Below are positions 8,306-17,436 of a stretch of DNA of 64,000 nucleotides, one piece after another. Positions within the stretch are counted from its first letter, which is position 1. Every line of letters starts with the position of its first letter. The notes under the pieces were generated by a model that was given only the letters and a program-made list of their open reading frames with translations, did not search any database and was not told where the DNA came from. Origin of the DNA: Flavilitoribacter sp020436695 (GTDB taxonomy: Bacteria; Bacteroidota; Bacteroidia; Chitinophagales; Saprospiraceae); assembly GCA_041392665.1 (NCBI GenBank), contig JAWKLQ010000044.1:1-64000 (forward strand), written 5' to 3'. A program made the translations under genes and the position numbers.

Positions 8306-8879
8306 CTACCTCCACAATCATCTCAATCTCCACCGCAATATTCTGAGGCAGTGACCCCATACCCACCGCAGCTCTTGCGTGTTTGCCCTTGTCACCAAAA
8401 ACCTCCACCATCAGGTCGGAGAAACCGTTGATCACCTTCGGATGGTCTGTGAAATCAGGAGCGGCATTTACCATTCCCAATACCTTTACGATCCTTTTTA
8501 CCCGGTTCAGATCTCCGATCTCCGCTTTCAGGGCAGCCAGCTGTATTATGCCGGTAAGGCGAGCGGCTTCGTATCCCTGCTCGATATCCAGATCGGCTCC
8601 CACTTTACCGGTGATATAACCGCCTTCCGGCTTGTTGGGCCCCTTTCCAGCCAAAAATATCAGATTGCCCGTGCGCACCGCATTGACATAATTAGCAACC
8701 GGAGGAGGTACTTCCGGCAGCGTGATACCCAGACTGGCTAATTTCCCTTCTACGTCATTGCCATCCTGCTGAGCCTTGGCTACCGGCATTTCTTCGGCAG
8801 CGGTTGAATTACCCGTATCACAAGAGGAAAATAGGAAAGCAAAAAGGAGTACAAAAAGGAAAGCCGAAATGGTTCTCAT
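8301..8879 (-). CDS. RidA/YjgF-family lipoprotein
   Basis: 192 residues. A lipoprotein signal ends FLFSSC with Cys20, followed by a spacer of about 25 residues and a RidA/YjgF/YER057c domain (about 48-192) of the subgroup beginning LASLGITLPEVPPPVANYVNAVRTGNL in many genomes. Seen here: LIFLAGKGP, AARLTGIIQLAALKAEIGDL, RAAVGMGSLPQNIAVEIEMIVEV. Cytosolic RidA deaminates reactive enamine and imine intermediates; an exported, lipid-anchored version cannot serve the same cytosolic pool, so its substrate is unknown. The catalytic arginine of true RidA (usually in a PxR motif before the end) is represented by HARAAVG, as in the divergent subgroup. Stop overlaps the truncated gene at 8027-8305. Confidence 0.85.
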   Translation of the reverse strand: MRTISAFLFVLLFAFLFSSCDTGNSTAAEEMPVAKAQQDGNDVEGKLASLGITLPEVPPPVANYVNAVRTGNLIFLAGKGPNKPEGGYITGKVGADLDIEQGYEAARLTGIIQLAALKAEIGDLNRVKRIVKVLGMVNAAPDFTDHPKVINGFSDLMVEVFGDKGKHARAAVGMGSLPQNIAVEIEMIVEVE

Positions 8880-8980
8880 AAGTGGTGTTTTTATGATGAT
8901 AGACAGAAGTCAGTTGGCTATTGCCGGAAATCCAACAGATGGGTTATTACATATCAATATTGGTGGAGCACAATTTCAGC

Positions 8981-9013
8981 CCCAGAGAGATCTGAGTGGA
9001 ACTGCTCTCTGGG
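8981..9013 (-). terminator. Hairpin downstream of accD
   Basis: CCCAGAGAG at 8981-8989 and its exact complement CTCTCTGGG at 9005-9013 form a 9-bp stem with a 15-base loop, about 30 bases past the accD stop. There is no clear U-run, so this may be a terminator or a 3'-end stabilising hairpin. Confidence 0.45.
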
Positions 9014-9044
9014 CCTCTCACATCACATGCTAAACCGCTGTGCT

Positions 9045-9887
9045 TCACAGATCGAAAAAAGAAAGTAAGTCGGCAATGCGTTCCCGCAGCTCTTTCCGGT
9101 CGACGATGAAATCGAGGAAACCGTGCTCCAGCAGGAATTCTGAGGTCTGGAAATCTTCCGGCAGATCCTTTTTGATGGTTTCCTTGATCACCCGGGGACC
9201 GGCAAATCCGATCAGCGCTTCCGGTTCGGCAAAATTGATATCGCCCAGCATGGCGAAAGAAGCGGTCACGCCACCGGTAGTCGGATCTGTCAATAAAGAG
9301 AAGAACGGGATCTGCTCTTTGGCCAGTTGACTGAGCTTGGCCGAGGTTTTGGCCATTTGCATCAGAGAATAGGCAGATTCCATCATGCGCGCGCCGCCGG
9401 TCTTGGAGATGATCAGCAAAGGCGTTCTGGTTTCGCGGCAGTGATCGATAGCCAGGGCGATCTTCTGACCTACCACCGACCCCATTGACCCGCCGATAAA
9501 GGTAAAGTCCATGGCTGCGATCACCAGCGGTTTGCGATTCACTTTACCTTTGGCCACCGAGATGGCTTCGGTCAGGCCGGTTTTCTTATAGGCCTCGTCC
9601 AGACGCTTGTGATAAGGTTTGAGATCCACAAAGGTGAGCATATCCTTTGATCTCAGGTCGGTGAAGAGCTCTTCGTAGACCCCGTCGAAAATAAGTTGAA
9701 AATAATCTTCGGAACCGATCCGCACGTGGTAGTTGCACTGCGGGCATTTCAGGAAATTCTCCTTGAGTTCCTTCATTGTGCTGGTCTCTTTGCACCGCTT
9801 ACACTTATACCACAAGCCCTCAGGAGCTTCCTTTTTATTTCTAGTTGCCGTTTGTATTCCGTCCTTGAGTCGTTTGAACCACCCCAT
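9045..9887 (-). CDS. accD: Acetyl-CoA carboxylase carboxyltransferase subunit beta
   Basis: Beta half of the carboxyltransferase that moves the carboxyl group from biotin to acetyl-CoA in the first step of fatty acid synthesis. The N-terminal zinc finger uses C29, C32, C48 and C51 (CKRC and CPQC). The carboxyltransferase core shows DFTFIGGSMGSVVGQK, RTPLLIISKTGGARM, SLLTDPTTGGVTASFA and IGFAGPRVIKETI. Length 280 is normal. It shares a strand with the biotin genes, whose product is the cofactor of the complex; accA is not in the window. Confidence 0.97.
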   Translation of the reverse strand: MGWFKRLKDGIQTATRNKKEAPEGLWYKCKRCKETSTMKELKENFLKCPQCNYHVRIGSEDYFQLIFDGVYEELFTDLRSKDMLTFVDLKPYHKRLDEAYKKTGLTEAISVAKGKVNRKPLVIAAMDFTFIGGSMGSVVGQKIALAIDHCRETRTPLLIISKTGGARMMESAYSLMQMAKTSAKLSQLAKEQIPFFSLLTDPTTGGVTASFAMLGDINFAEPEALIGFAGPRVIKETIKKDLPEDFQTSEFLLEHGFLDFIVDRKELRERIADLLSFFDL

Positions 9888-10053
9888 GTATGCTGTTCAT
9901 TTTGCTATCAAAGACTGCGTAGATAGCTTTAATGATGTAGATATTTCGAAGCAAAATTAAGAATACGGCAGAGATATTTGGCAGTAAAATTCTAACAATT
10001 TAGTTATTCACCCCGTCTAAGGTTCCTTTAAGCCTTTAAATTCGGGCAGTTTA

Positions 10054-11097
10054 TCACTTCTGAGTGTATCTGAAATTTTTCACGGTGTTGACAAAAGTCC
10101 GCACTTTTTCCACTTCCATATCCGGATAGAGGCCATGTCCCAGATTGACAATATGCCGGCCGTTGAAAGCCTCGATCATTTTCCCGGTTGCCCGGACGAT
10201 CTGCTCATGATCCGCATACAACTGGCAGGGATCAAGATTGCCCTGTAGCACTTTATCACCGACGCGGGAGCGGGCAAAATCCGGTTCTGTGTTCCAGTCC
10301 AGTCCGATCACATTGCAGTCGGTTGCAGCCAGCTGATCCAGAGCAAACCAGGCATTCTTGGCAAAAAGCGTTACCGGCGTGTTGGTAGCGGTAGCAATGG
10401 CCGCAGTGATGCGATGGAGATATGGCACGGCAAATTCGCCGTACTGCGCCGGACTCAGAATACCTGCCCAGGAATCGAATAACTGGATGAGATCGGCACC
10501 GTGCCGGATCTTATTCAATAAATAGCCGGTCGTTGCCCGGGTGATCTTATCGAGCAGCAAATGAGCCAGTTCCGGTTCGCTGTAAAGGAAATGCTTGGCA
10601 CGGGAGAAAGTCTTACTTCCCGATCCTTCCACCATATAAGCCAGGATGGTCCACGGAGCGCCGGCAAAGCCGATGAGCGGTACCCGGCCGTCGAGTACTT
10701 TTTTGGTGGCATCCAGGGCATCGTAAACGTATTGCAGTTGCGCCGCCGCATCATCATCGGTAAGCAGGCCTTCGATATCTGCCCGCGAGCGTATTGTCTG
10801 CGGAAAGATCGGCCCCCGCTTTTCCACCATTTCATAGGTCAGCCCCATCGCTTCCGGTATCACCAGGATATCCGAAAAGATGATGGCCGCATCTACCTCC
10901 CATTCATCGATGGGCTGTACTGTGACCTCGGCGGCCAATTGTGGGGTTTCCACCAATTCCTTGAAACCCGAAAGCTTTGCCCGCAAGGCCCGATACTGCG
11001 GCAGTACCCGCCCGGCCTGTCGCATCAACCAGACCGGTGGTCTTTCCACCCGCTCGCCCCGGGCGGTCCGTATTAGAAGATCATTCTGCAATTTCAT
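10054..11097 (-). CDS. hemE: Uroporphyrinogen decarboxylase
   Basis: Decarboxylates the four acetate side chains of uroporphyrinogen III to give coproporphyrinogen III in haem synthesis; soluble, cofactor-free. The family signatures are clear: PPVWLMRQAGR near residues 20-30, the AAIIFSDILVIPEAMG segment carrying the catalytic aspartate, GFAGAPWTILAYMVEGSGSKTF, and QLFDSWAGILSP. It ends VNLGHGLYPDMEVEKVRTFV, and the length of 347 is typical. The ATG at 11097 gives a standard start, with about 230 bases of spacer to the divergent symporter gene. Confidence 0.97.
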   Translation of the reverse strand: MKLQNDLLIRTARGERVERPPVWLMRQAGRVLPQYRALRAKLSGFKELVETPQLAAEVTVQPIDEWEVDAAIIFSDILVIPEAMGLTYEMVEKRGPIFPQTIRSRADIEGLLTDDDAAAQLQYVYDALDATKKVLDGRVPLIGFAGAPWTILAYMVEGSGSKTFSRAKHFLYSEPELAHLLLDKITRATTGYLLNKIRHGADLIQLFDSWAGILSPAQYGEFAVPYLHRITAAIATATNTPVTLFAKNAWFALDQLAATDCNVIGLDWNTEPDFARSRVGDKVLQGNLDPCQLYADHEQIVRATGKMIEAFNGRHIVNLGHGLYPDMEVEKVRTFVNTVKNFRYTQK

Positions 11098-11230
11098 GCA
11101 GCAATATTAGCAGTTTCCCGGCTCATGCCACAATGCAGGAAAGGCTTTGACCCAATTTTTACAATCCGTTCTGTGTTGATCCATCAATGTGCCTAAATTT
11201 GCATATTTTGGGCTTTTGAACAGCTAAAAG

Positions 11231-11307
11231 TCAGTAGTTAGCAGTCGGTAGTCGATAGTCTATAATGAGGTCATTCAGGGACTGCCGACTATCGACTCAC
11301 TACTTCA
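11231..11307. repeat. AGTCG-word hairpin between hemE and the symporter gene
   Basis: Words GTCAGTAG, GCAGTCGGTAGTC and GATAGTC are followed by an inverted block. AGTCGATAGTC (11250-11260) pairs exactly with GACTATCGACT (11287-11297). This lies in the leader of the symporter gene. Related words occur at 13287-13359 and in the spacers near 42150 and 52350. Confidence 0.5.
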
Positions 11308-11328
11308 AGACCAGTAAACCCATATTCT

Positions 11329-12645
11329 ATGAAAAAACTCGCCTTACATTGGCAAATACTGATCGGCATGGTTGCCGGTATCATTTTCGGACTGATCGCT
11401 TCGCAGTTTTCCTGGAACCAGTTCGTGATCGATTGGATCAAGCCTTTCGGTACTATTTTCATCAATGCCCTAAAACTCATTGCCATCCCGCTGATCGTAG
11501 CTTCCCTGATTAAAGGAGTAAGCGATCTGCAGGATATTTCCAAACTCTCGAAGATGGGCGGTCGCACTATCGGCACTTATATCATTACTACAGTGATCGC
11601 GGTATCCCTGGGTCTGGTCATTGTCAACCTGTTCAGTCCCGGAAAACTGATCGAAGAGGAAACCCGCCTGGAACTGATGGAGACCTACGGTGGAGAGGCC
11701 GCCCAAAGACAGGAAGCTGCCGCGCAGCAAAGGGGACAGGGTCCCTTGCAACCTTTAGTGGATATTGTACCGGATAACATCATCGGCGCCGCTACCGATA
11801 ATGGGAATATGCTGCAGGTCATCTTTTTCGTGATCTTTTTCGGGATCGGTCTGATCCTGATCCCCGAAGAACAGGCCCGACCGGTCAAAGCCTTTTTCGA
11901 CGGTCTCAATGAAGTCATTCTAAAGCTGATAGACCTCATTATGCTCGGTGCGCCCTATGGCGTGTTCGCCCTCCTGGCGGCCCTCGTCGTGGAATCGCCC
12001 AGCACCGACCTGTTTGCAGCCCTGATCGGATATGCGCTCTGTGTATTGCTCGGCCTGGCCATTATGATCTTCCTATTTTATCCTTTCCTGGTTCGCCTTT
12101 TTACCGGGCGCAGTTACAGCTATTTTTTCAAGGGGATCTCTCCGGCTCAGTTGCTGGCCTTCTCCACCAGTTCGAGTGCCGCAACCCTGCCGGTAACCAT
12201 GGAAAGAGTGCAGGAGCATCTGGGGGTGGAGGAAGAAGTGGCCAGTTTTGTGTTGCCCATCGGCGCTACGATCAATATGGACGGAACCAGTCTTTACCAG
12301 GCAGTGGCTGCAGTATTCATTGCTCAGGCTTTTAATATGGATCTGAGCCTTGGTACTCAACTGGGCATTATTGTCACTGCCACCCTGGCATCCATCGGTT
12401 CGGCTGCCGTACCCGGTGCGGGTATGGTCATGCTGGTCATCGTACTGGGGCAGGCCGGGATCCCGGAAGCAGGTCTGGCCCTGATCTTTGCCATAGACCG
12501 GCCATTGGACATGTGCCGCACGGTAGTGAACGTTACGGGTGATGCCACTGTTTCCATGCTGGTTGCCAAGAGTGTGGATAAACTCGGCCCTCCACATGTT
12601 AAGGAATGGGACGATAACTATCCGAAAGATAAAGATGGTGAATAG
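11329..12645 (+). CDS. Dicarboxylate/amino acid:cation symporter (DAACS family)
   Basis: 438 residues with the multi-helix GltPh/GltP fold; imports acidic amino acids or C4-dicarboxylates with Na+ or H+. Motifs: KTIxINALKLI-like FGTIFINALKLIAIPLIVASLI early on, the HP1 serine-rich loop AFSTSSSAATLPVT (about residue 280), TINMDGTSLYQAVAA (about 310) and the C-terminal RPLDMCRTVVNVTGDATVS with substrate-binding D, N and R positions. A loop insertion around residues 105-140 is polar and glutamine-rich, as in several Bacteroidota members. Substrate cannot be told from sequence. It probably forms a separate transcription unit. Confidence 0.92.
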   Translation: MKKLALHWQILIGMVAGIIFGLIASQFSWNQFVIDWIKPFGTIFINALKLIAIPLIVASLIKGVSDLQDISKLSKMGGRTIGTYIITTVIAVSLGLVIVNLFSPGKLIEEETRLELMETYGGEAAQRQEAAAQQRGQGPLQPLVDIVPDNIIGAATDNGNMLQVIFFVIFFGIGLILIPEEQARPVKAFFDGLNEVILKLIDLIMLGAPYGVFALLAALVVESPSTDLFAALIGYALCVLLGLAIMIFLFYPFLVRLFTGRSYSYFFKGISPAQLLAFSTSSSAATLPVTMERVQEHLGVEEEVASFVLPIGATINMDGTSLYQAVAAVFIAQAFNMDLSLGTQLGIIVTATLASIGSAAVPGAGMVMLVIVLGQAGIPEAGLALIFAIDRPLDMCRTVVNVTGDATVSMLVAKSVDKLGPPHVKEWDDNYPKDKDGE

Positions 12646-12763
12646 ATAACCAACTCGCTTTGCGGTAGCCGGTTTCCCTCAGGGTGCTGTCTGCTGCGAA
12701 CCGTTCACGGTATACCGGCTAACATTTGAAACAAATTCTAACCAAAATCGTATTCGTAAATAT

Positions 12764-13291
12764 ATGAGCCAAGAGAGATTGGGTATAGGTTCCCGGGTCA
12801 AACATCCTGCTTACGGAGACGGTGCCGTTATTCGCCTGCATAAAGCAGCCTATGAATGCTGTTTCATGCTCTACGGTATCAAACATGTAGGACTGGATTA
12901 CGACAAGTGGGAAATCGTGGAGGCCCTGCCGGCAGCCGAGGAAGTCAGTTTTTCGGCAGCAGAAAAATCCCTGATCAAGATCCTGCGAAACTTTTCCGAT
13001 ATCACCGAGGAAGTTCCACTGGGTGACCGCTGGCAGGGAGGAATAATGATCCTGCAACCGGATGATGATAGCCTCAAGCCCAAAGAGATCCCCATTGAAA
13101 CTTTTTTCCACAAGATCGTTATGGTAAGGGACCGCCTCCGCGTAATGGAACAAAGGATCAACAGCAGTGACCTCAATGACGAAGAAAAGGTCAATCTACA
13201 ACAGTATATTACGAGAATTTACGGCAGCTTAACTACTTTCAACGTACTTTTCAAACACAAAGAAGATAGCTTTGTGGGGGAGAAATCGTAA
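12764..13291 (+). CDS. Conserved unknown with Tudor/KOW-like N-terminus
   Basis: 175 residues, soluble, no signal. The first ~50 residues (GIGSRVKHPAYGDGAVIRL, then YGIKHVGLDYDKWEIVEAL) look like the small SH3-type barrel seen at the C-terminus of UvrD-like helicases and in CarD-like proteins, which contacts protein or nucleic acid. The rest is mostly helical: a central segment around SLIKILRNFSDITEEV, then a long C-terminal helical pair with RDRLRVMEQRIN and QYITRIYGSLTTFN. The protein seems to be a lineage-specific conserved hypothetical. The barrel assignment is inference; no catalytic motif is visible. Confidence 0.7.
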   Translation: MSQERLGIGSRVKHPAYGDGAVIRLHKAAYECCFMLYGIKHVGLDYDKWEIVEALPAAEEVSFSAAEKSLIKILRNFSDITEEVPLGDRWQGGIMILQPDDDSLKPKEIPIETFFHKIVMVRDRLRVMEQRINSSDLNDEEKVNLQQYITRIYGSLTTFNVLFKHKEDSFVGEKS

Positions 13292-13359
13292 GTCACCGAT
13301 CGTAAGTCGTTCAGTTGATGTCCGGCTGATAAGAACACTGACTTACCGGCTTACGACCT
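13287..13359. repeat. CGTAAGTC-word hairpin
   Basis: CGTAAGTCACCGAT and CGTAAGTCGTTCAG are followed after about 22 bases by CTGACTTACCGGCTTACGAC, their inverted counterpart. It begins at the stop of the gene at 12764-13291 and ends 25 bases before the next start. Possible terminator or mRNA stability element. Confidence 0.5.
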
Positions 13360-13383
13360 ATTTACCCAAAACCGATTGCTTCT

Positions 13384-14718
13384 ATGTTGTATAGACCTTT
13401 CCCGGTACTTGCTTTTTTATTGGTATGCCTATCCGGGTGTTTTGTGATCGATAATCAATTTACCGGTCTTCCACCGGGTCCCTGGCGCGGTGTGCTGGAG
13501 CTGGATCCCAGCAATGTAACACCCAACCCCAAGGGCCAGCCTTTGCCGGAAAAACTCAACCTTAAGTTTGAGGAAGTGTCCGGTGGCGAATTGCCCTTTA
13601 ATTTTGAAGTGATCTACGATAGTGAGACCGAGTTCCACATCGAGATCATCAACGGGGAGGAACGCATCCGGGTAGACGATATTGTTATGGGACGCGATCC
13701 TCAGACTGCAAAGGATACCGTACTGATCAATTTCCCGATCTTCGATTCCTTTTTTAGAGGTGTTTACGAAGAAGATGTAATCGAAGGGACCTGGGTAGTG
13801 AAAAACCGGGAGAATTACAGCATCCCATTCGTGGCTCATTTTGGTCAGGCACATCGCTTTACTACGCTGCGCAAAACACCGGTAATGAATGTGAGCGGCC
13901 AATGGAAAGCCATGTTCGAGCTGGAAACCGATACGCCTTTCCCGGCTATCGGAGAATTCCAACAGGATGGAAATCATCTGCTGGGCACCTTCAGGACGGA
14001 GACCGGAGACTATCGCTATCTGGAAGGGACGGTACAGGCCGATAAGCTTTATCTGTCCTGTTTCGACGGCAGTCACGCTTTTTTGTTTGAAGGTAAGATC
14101 CAAGCGGACAGTACCATACTGGGGATCTTTCGTTCCGGCACGCATTATCAGACATTATGGGAAGCGGAACGAGACCCAACTTTTGAACTGACTGACCCGG
14201 ATTCGCTGACTTTTCTCAAGGAGGGCTACGAAGAATTGAGCTTTAGCTTCCCGGATCAGGACGGGAATATAATATCTCTGGACGACGAACGTTTTGAGGG
14301 TAAGGCCAAGGTCATTCAGATCACGGGGACCTGGTGCCCCAATTGCCGGGATGAGACCAGATTTCTGATTGACTTTGTAAAGAACAATCCTTCAGATGAC
14401 ATCCAGGTCATAGCGCTATCCTTTGAAAAATACCAAGATGAAGCAGAAGGATTAAGAGCCATCAGGACTTACCGGGATAAGATGCAGTTGCCCTACCCAA
14501 TACTATACGCCGGATATTATGATCCGGAATCGGCCGCTGCGGCGCTGCCTGCCCTGGATCATATAATGTCCTATCCGACCATGATCTTTTTAGATCAAAA
14601 TAACCGGGTACTAAAAATACACACTGGATTTAATGGTCCAGCCACCAGCAAATACGATGAATTTATAGCTGATTTCAATAAAACGGTACAATCCCTACAG
14701 ATCGCACAAGAGCGATGA
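13384..14718 (+). CDS. TlpA-like thioredoxin lipoprotein
   Basis: 444 residues. A lipoprotein signal ends CLSGC (Cys19). Residues about 30-270 are a beta-rich N-terminal region; the C-terminal ~150 residues are a TlpA/ResA-type thioredoxin fold with the redox motif WCPNC (about residue 318), a following DETRFLIDFV helix and a YPTMIFLDQNNRVLKIHTGF strand with the cis-proline. It should work on the periplasmic side, reducing or exchanging thiols. The CPNC pair differs from the usual CGPC and may shift the redox potential. It lies 31 bases upstream of the TIR-like/TPR/SDR gene and is probably co-transcribed with it. Confidence 0.88.
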   Translation: MLYRPFPVLAFLLVCLSGCFVIDNQFTGLPPGPWRGVLELDPSNVTPNPKGQPLPEKLNLKFEEVSGGELPFNFEVIYDSETEFHIEIINGEERIRVDDIVMGRDPQTAKDTVLINFPIFDSFFRGVYEEDVIEGTWVVKNRENYSIPFVAHFGQAHRFTTLRKTPVMNVSGQWKAMFELETDTPFPAIGEFQQDGNHLLGTFRTETGDYRYLEGTVQADKLYLSCFDGSHAFLFEGKIQADSTILGIFRSGTHYQTLWEAERDPTFELTDPDSLTFLKEGYEELSFSFPDQDGNIISLDDERFEGKAKVIQITGTWCPNCRDETRFLIDFVKNNPSDDIQVIALSFEKYQDEAEGLRAIRTYRDKMQLPYPILYAGYYDPESAAAALPALDHIMSYPTMIFLDQNNRVLKIHTGFNGPATSKYDEFIADFNKTVQSLQIAQER

Positions 14719-14749
14719 AATTTTTAAAACCAAGTGTAATACTCAAGTC

Positions 14750-17383
14750 ATGGAACAACAACATATTGCATTAGCCTATTGCATCGATAATATCCAGCTG
14801 GCTGAACAGATCGCGCAGGAATTATCTTCAGCAGGGCATGCTCCCCAGCACTACTATGGCTCCAAAAAAAGTCCTGACAAACCACTGTTCGAACAACTCC
14901 GCAGCCACAGCGGCCAGATCTTGCTGTTAATCACCGACAACTTCCTCAGATCGAGCCAGTGTATGGCCGGCGGCCGCGAATTCATGCAGGATAATCGCGA
15001 TATCGTCATGCCGATCGTAGCCGAAGGTATCCGTCAGGATGAATCGCACAACGTTTATCCTGTACCTACGCAATTTGAACGCATCAGCGATATCATCCAA
15101 TATATCAATTATTGGCAGGACCAGTATCTGGATCTGCGCCGGCAGAAGCGGGAGCTCGAAGACGAGATCGACGAAACTACTTTTAATGAGCACCTGCGTA
15201 CGGTGAGAGCGATCAGTGGAGAAACCAGCGAATTTCTCCGCCTGCTGCGCAATGCTGAATACGTTACCCTGGAAGAACTGGAGGAAAGTCACTACGAGTC
15301 CGTTTTCCGTTTTATCGGCGACATGAAAGCCTGGGAAGTGCTGCGCAAGGATCGCCTGGCCCGGGTTCGGGAAGAAAAACCGGCAGCCGTTGCCGTCAGC
15401 GGAAGTGATAATTCCATACACGAACATGATATGCCGCCGGTTGACCTGTCTGAAATTCCGGGTATGGACCTGTTGGCAGATGACGATGATGATGGTCTCG
15501 TACCGGATTTTGAAGAAGAGCTTACGGAAGATGCCAATCCCACCCTTGAAGATGATACGCCTCCGGCCGAAGCCGGTGCCGGAAATGAGATCGTGGAAGA
15601 TGAGGAATTGATCGATGAAGCAGTGGAAGACGAAGAACCGGTTGAGGAAATAGTAGAGGACGAACCGGAAGAGGAAGTGATCGATCCGGCGAATATACTC
15701 AATCATTTGCACGACTGGGTTAGCGGCGGGCAAACTGAACAGGCACTGGATGCACTGCGTACCGGGCTGGAAGCTCATCCCAATCATTTGGAGATGCGCT
15801 ATCAACTGGCCCATCTGCTGGTCAAGTACGAAGACAACTTTGGTGAAGCCCGCCAACAACTGGGCACCTTACTGAAATACGACGGTCACCATACCGCCGC
15901 ACTCTTCCTTAGTGGTGAATTATCCGAAATTGAGGAAGATTTCGAAGAGGCTGTGGATTTTTATCAGGACGTAGCCAGGATCGACCCGAATTTCCCGGGT
16001 GTGCATTACCGGCTGGGGCTCATCCTGGCGCATCAGTTTGAAGACACACAGGAGCAGGCACTGGCTGAATTCGAACAGGCCGTAATGCAGGATCCCGATA
16101 ATGCCGATGCTCATTATCAGTTCGGCATGCTGCTCAATGAATTTCGTAAAGATCCTGCTGCTGCCATCCCGCAATTCCGGGACACGCTGAAGTTGCAGCC
16201 AAAGCATCCTTTTGCCTATTACGACCTCGCCTTAATCTATCACTCACAAGGAGATATGGAACAAGCCAAAGCAGCCTACCAACAAGCAGCCGCTCTCAAT
16301 CCGGAAGTTAAAACCCCGGAAAACGACCGCGCTTTTGGGTTGATCGCTCCCCTGCCGGAAGAAAAAACGGAACCGGAAAAACTGGTGGTAAGCGAAACAA
16401 CCACAATTGAAATGCCTGAGATCGCGGATGAGCCGGTCGTTGAGGAAGAAGTGATCAAAGTGGCCGTCAATGAACCGATACACAACGCTGCTGCCGGTGA
16501 AAATTTTATTGAAAAAGAGGCCCTTGCGGCGCTGAAAGAAAATATACTGCGGCTGGAAGAAATGGTCAAAGCCCGCGATGAGGAGAAAGTAAAACTGAAA
16601 AAGCAACGGCCGGGCTACGGCAAGACCGTACTCATTACCGGCGCCACTTCAGGTATTGGCAAAGCTACAGCCGAACTTTTCGCAAGCAATGGTTATCGGG
16701 TGATCCTCACCGGCCGCCGTAACGACCGGCTCAATGAATTGCAAAAAGAATTCTCAAAAGAATACGAAACGGATATCCACACCCTGAACTTCGACGTAAG
16801 AAATGTAGAAGAAGTGGAAAGCGCCATTGATCAGTTGCCGAAAGAGTGGAAAGCGATCGATATTCTCATCAATAACGCCGGCAAAGCCAAGGGGCTTGAT
16901 CCCATTCATCAGGGGAAGCTGGAACATTGGGAAGAGATGATCGATACCAATATCAAAGGACTGCTTTACCTGACCCGGGCCATTGCGCCGGCTATGGTAG
17001 AACGTGGCCAGGGCCACATCATCAACATCTGTTCCACGGCCGGAAAAGAAGTGTATCCCAATGGCAATGTATACTGTGCCACCAAACACGCCGTTGATGC
17101 ACTAACCACCGGCATGCGCCTGGACCTGCATGCATACAATATCCGGGTAAGCCAGGTGGCACCGGCGCATGTAGAAGAAACCGAATTTGCAGAAGTTCGT
17201 TTTGACGGGGATAAGCAACGGGGTTCCAAGGTCTACGAAAATTTCCAGCCGTTGCGCTCACCGGATGTGGCGGAAGCCATTTACTTTATCGCCTCTCGTC
17301 CGCTTCACGTGAATGTTCAGGATATCGTCATGCTGGGTACCCAACAGGCCAGTAGCACGATGATCAATCGCTCCGGGCGTTGA
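14750..17383 (+). CDS. TIR-like / TPR / short-chain dehydrogenase fusion protein
   Basis: 877 residues with three parts. (1) Residues 1-95 look TIR-like: strand HIALAYC, helix LAEQIAQELSSAG, strand QILLLITDNFL, then SSQCMAGGREF and strand DIVMPIVAEG; E77 is the nearest candidate for the NADase glutamate, but the usual spacing and tryptophan are not kept. Helices and a very acidic linker (about 230-310) follow. (2) About 315-545: roughly six TPR units. (3) After a short coiled coil, 621-877 is a complete SDR with the nucleotide motif TGATSGIG, NNAG, catalytic S in ICSTAG and YCATK, close to YdfG-type 3-hydroxy acid dehydrogenases. No signal peptide, so cytosolic. The SDR call is certain and the TIR call moderate; the combined role is unknown. 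Probably follows the thioredoxin lipoprotein in an operon. Confidence 0.88.
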   Translation: MEQQHIALAYCIDNIQLAEQIAQELSSAGHAPQHYYGSKKSPDKPLFEQLRSHSGQILLLITDNFLRSSQCMAGGREFMQDNRDIVMPIVAEGIRQDESHNVYPVPTQFERISDIIQYINYWQDQYLDLRRQKRELEDEIDETTFNEHLRTVRAISGETSEFLRLLRNAEYVTLEELEESHYESVFRFIGDMKAWEVLRKDRLARVREEKPAAVAVSGSDNSIHEHDMPPVDLSEIPGMDLLADDDDDGLVPDFEEELTEDANPTLEDDTPPAEAGAGNEIVEDEELIDEAVEDEEPVEEIVEDEPEEEVIDPANILNHLHDWVSGGQTEQALDALRTGLEAHPNHLEMRYQLAHLLVKYEDNFGEARQQLGTLLKYDGHHTAALFLSGELSEIEEDFEEAVDFYQDVARIDPNFPGVHYRLGLILAHQFEDTQEQALAEFEQAVMQDPDNADAHYQFGMLLNEFRKDPAAAIPQFRDTLKLQPKHPFAYYDLALIYHSQGDMEQAKAAYQQAAALNPEVKTPENDRAFGLIAPLPEEKTEPEKLVVSETTTIEMPEIADEPVVEEEVIKVAVNEPIHNAAAGENFIEKEALAALKENILRLEEMVKARDEEKVKLKKQRPGYGKTVLITGATSGIGKATAELFASNGYRVILTGRRNDRLNELQKEFSKEYETDIHTLNFDVRNVEEVESAIDQLPKEWKAIDILINNAGKAKGLDPIHQGKLEHWEEMIDTNIKGLLYLTRAIAPAMVERGQGHIINICSTAGKEVYPNGNVYCATKHAVDALTTGMRLDLHAYNIRVSQVAPAHVEETEFAEVRFDGDKQRGSKVYENFQPLRSPDVAEAIYFIASRPLHVNVQDIVMLGTQQASSTMINRSGR

Positions 17384-17389
17384 TCGATG

Positions 17390-17436
17390 AGATATGGCAC
17401 ATTTCCCTAATATGTGCCACATCTACATATATTTTT
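17390..17436. terminator. Rho-independent terminator between convergent genes
   Basis: An inverted repeat built on ATGGCACAT and ATGTGCCA (17391-17423, one mismatch) is followed by ATATATTTTTT, ending at the stop of the convergent gene. It fits a terminator for the plus-strand SDR fusion gene and may serve both directions. Confidence 0.7.

Noticed and set aside
9952..9959. Minus-strand TAATTTTG as accD promoter
   Set aside because: No -33 TTG element at a suitable distance on the same strand.
11194..11201. TAAATTTG as promoter of the symporter gene
   Set aside because: The nearest upstream TTG is only 15 bases away, too close for the phylum consensus.
14927..15859. Long minus-strand ORF of 310 codons
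   Set aside because: Antisense shadow of the TIR-like/TPR/SDR gene; the plus strand carries the conserved domains.
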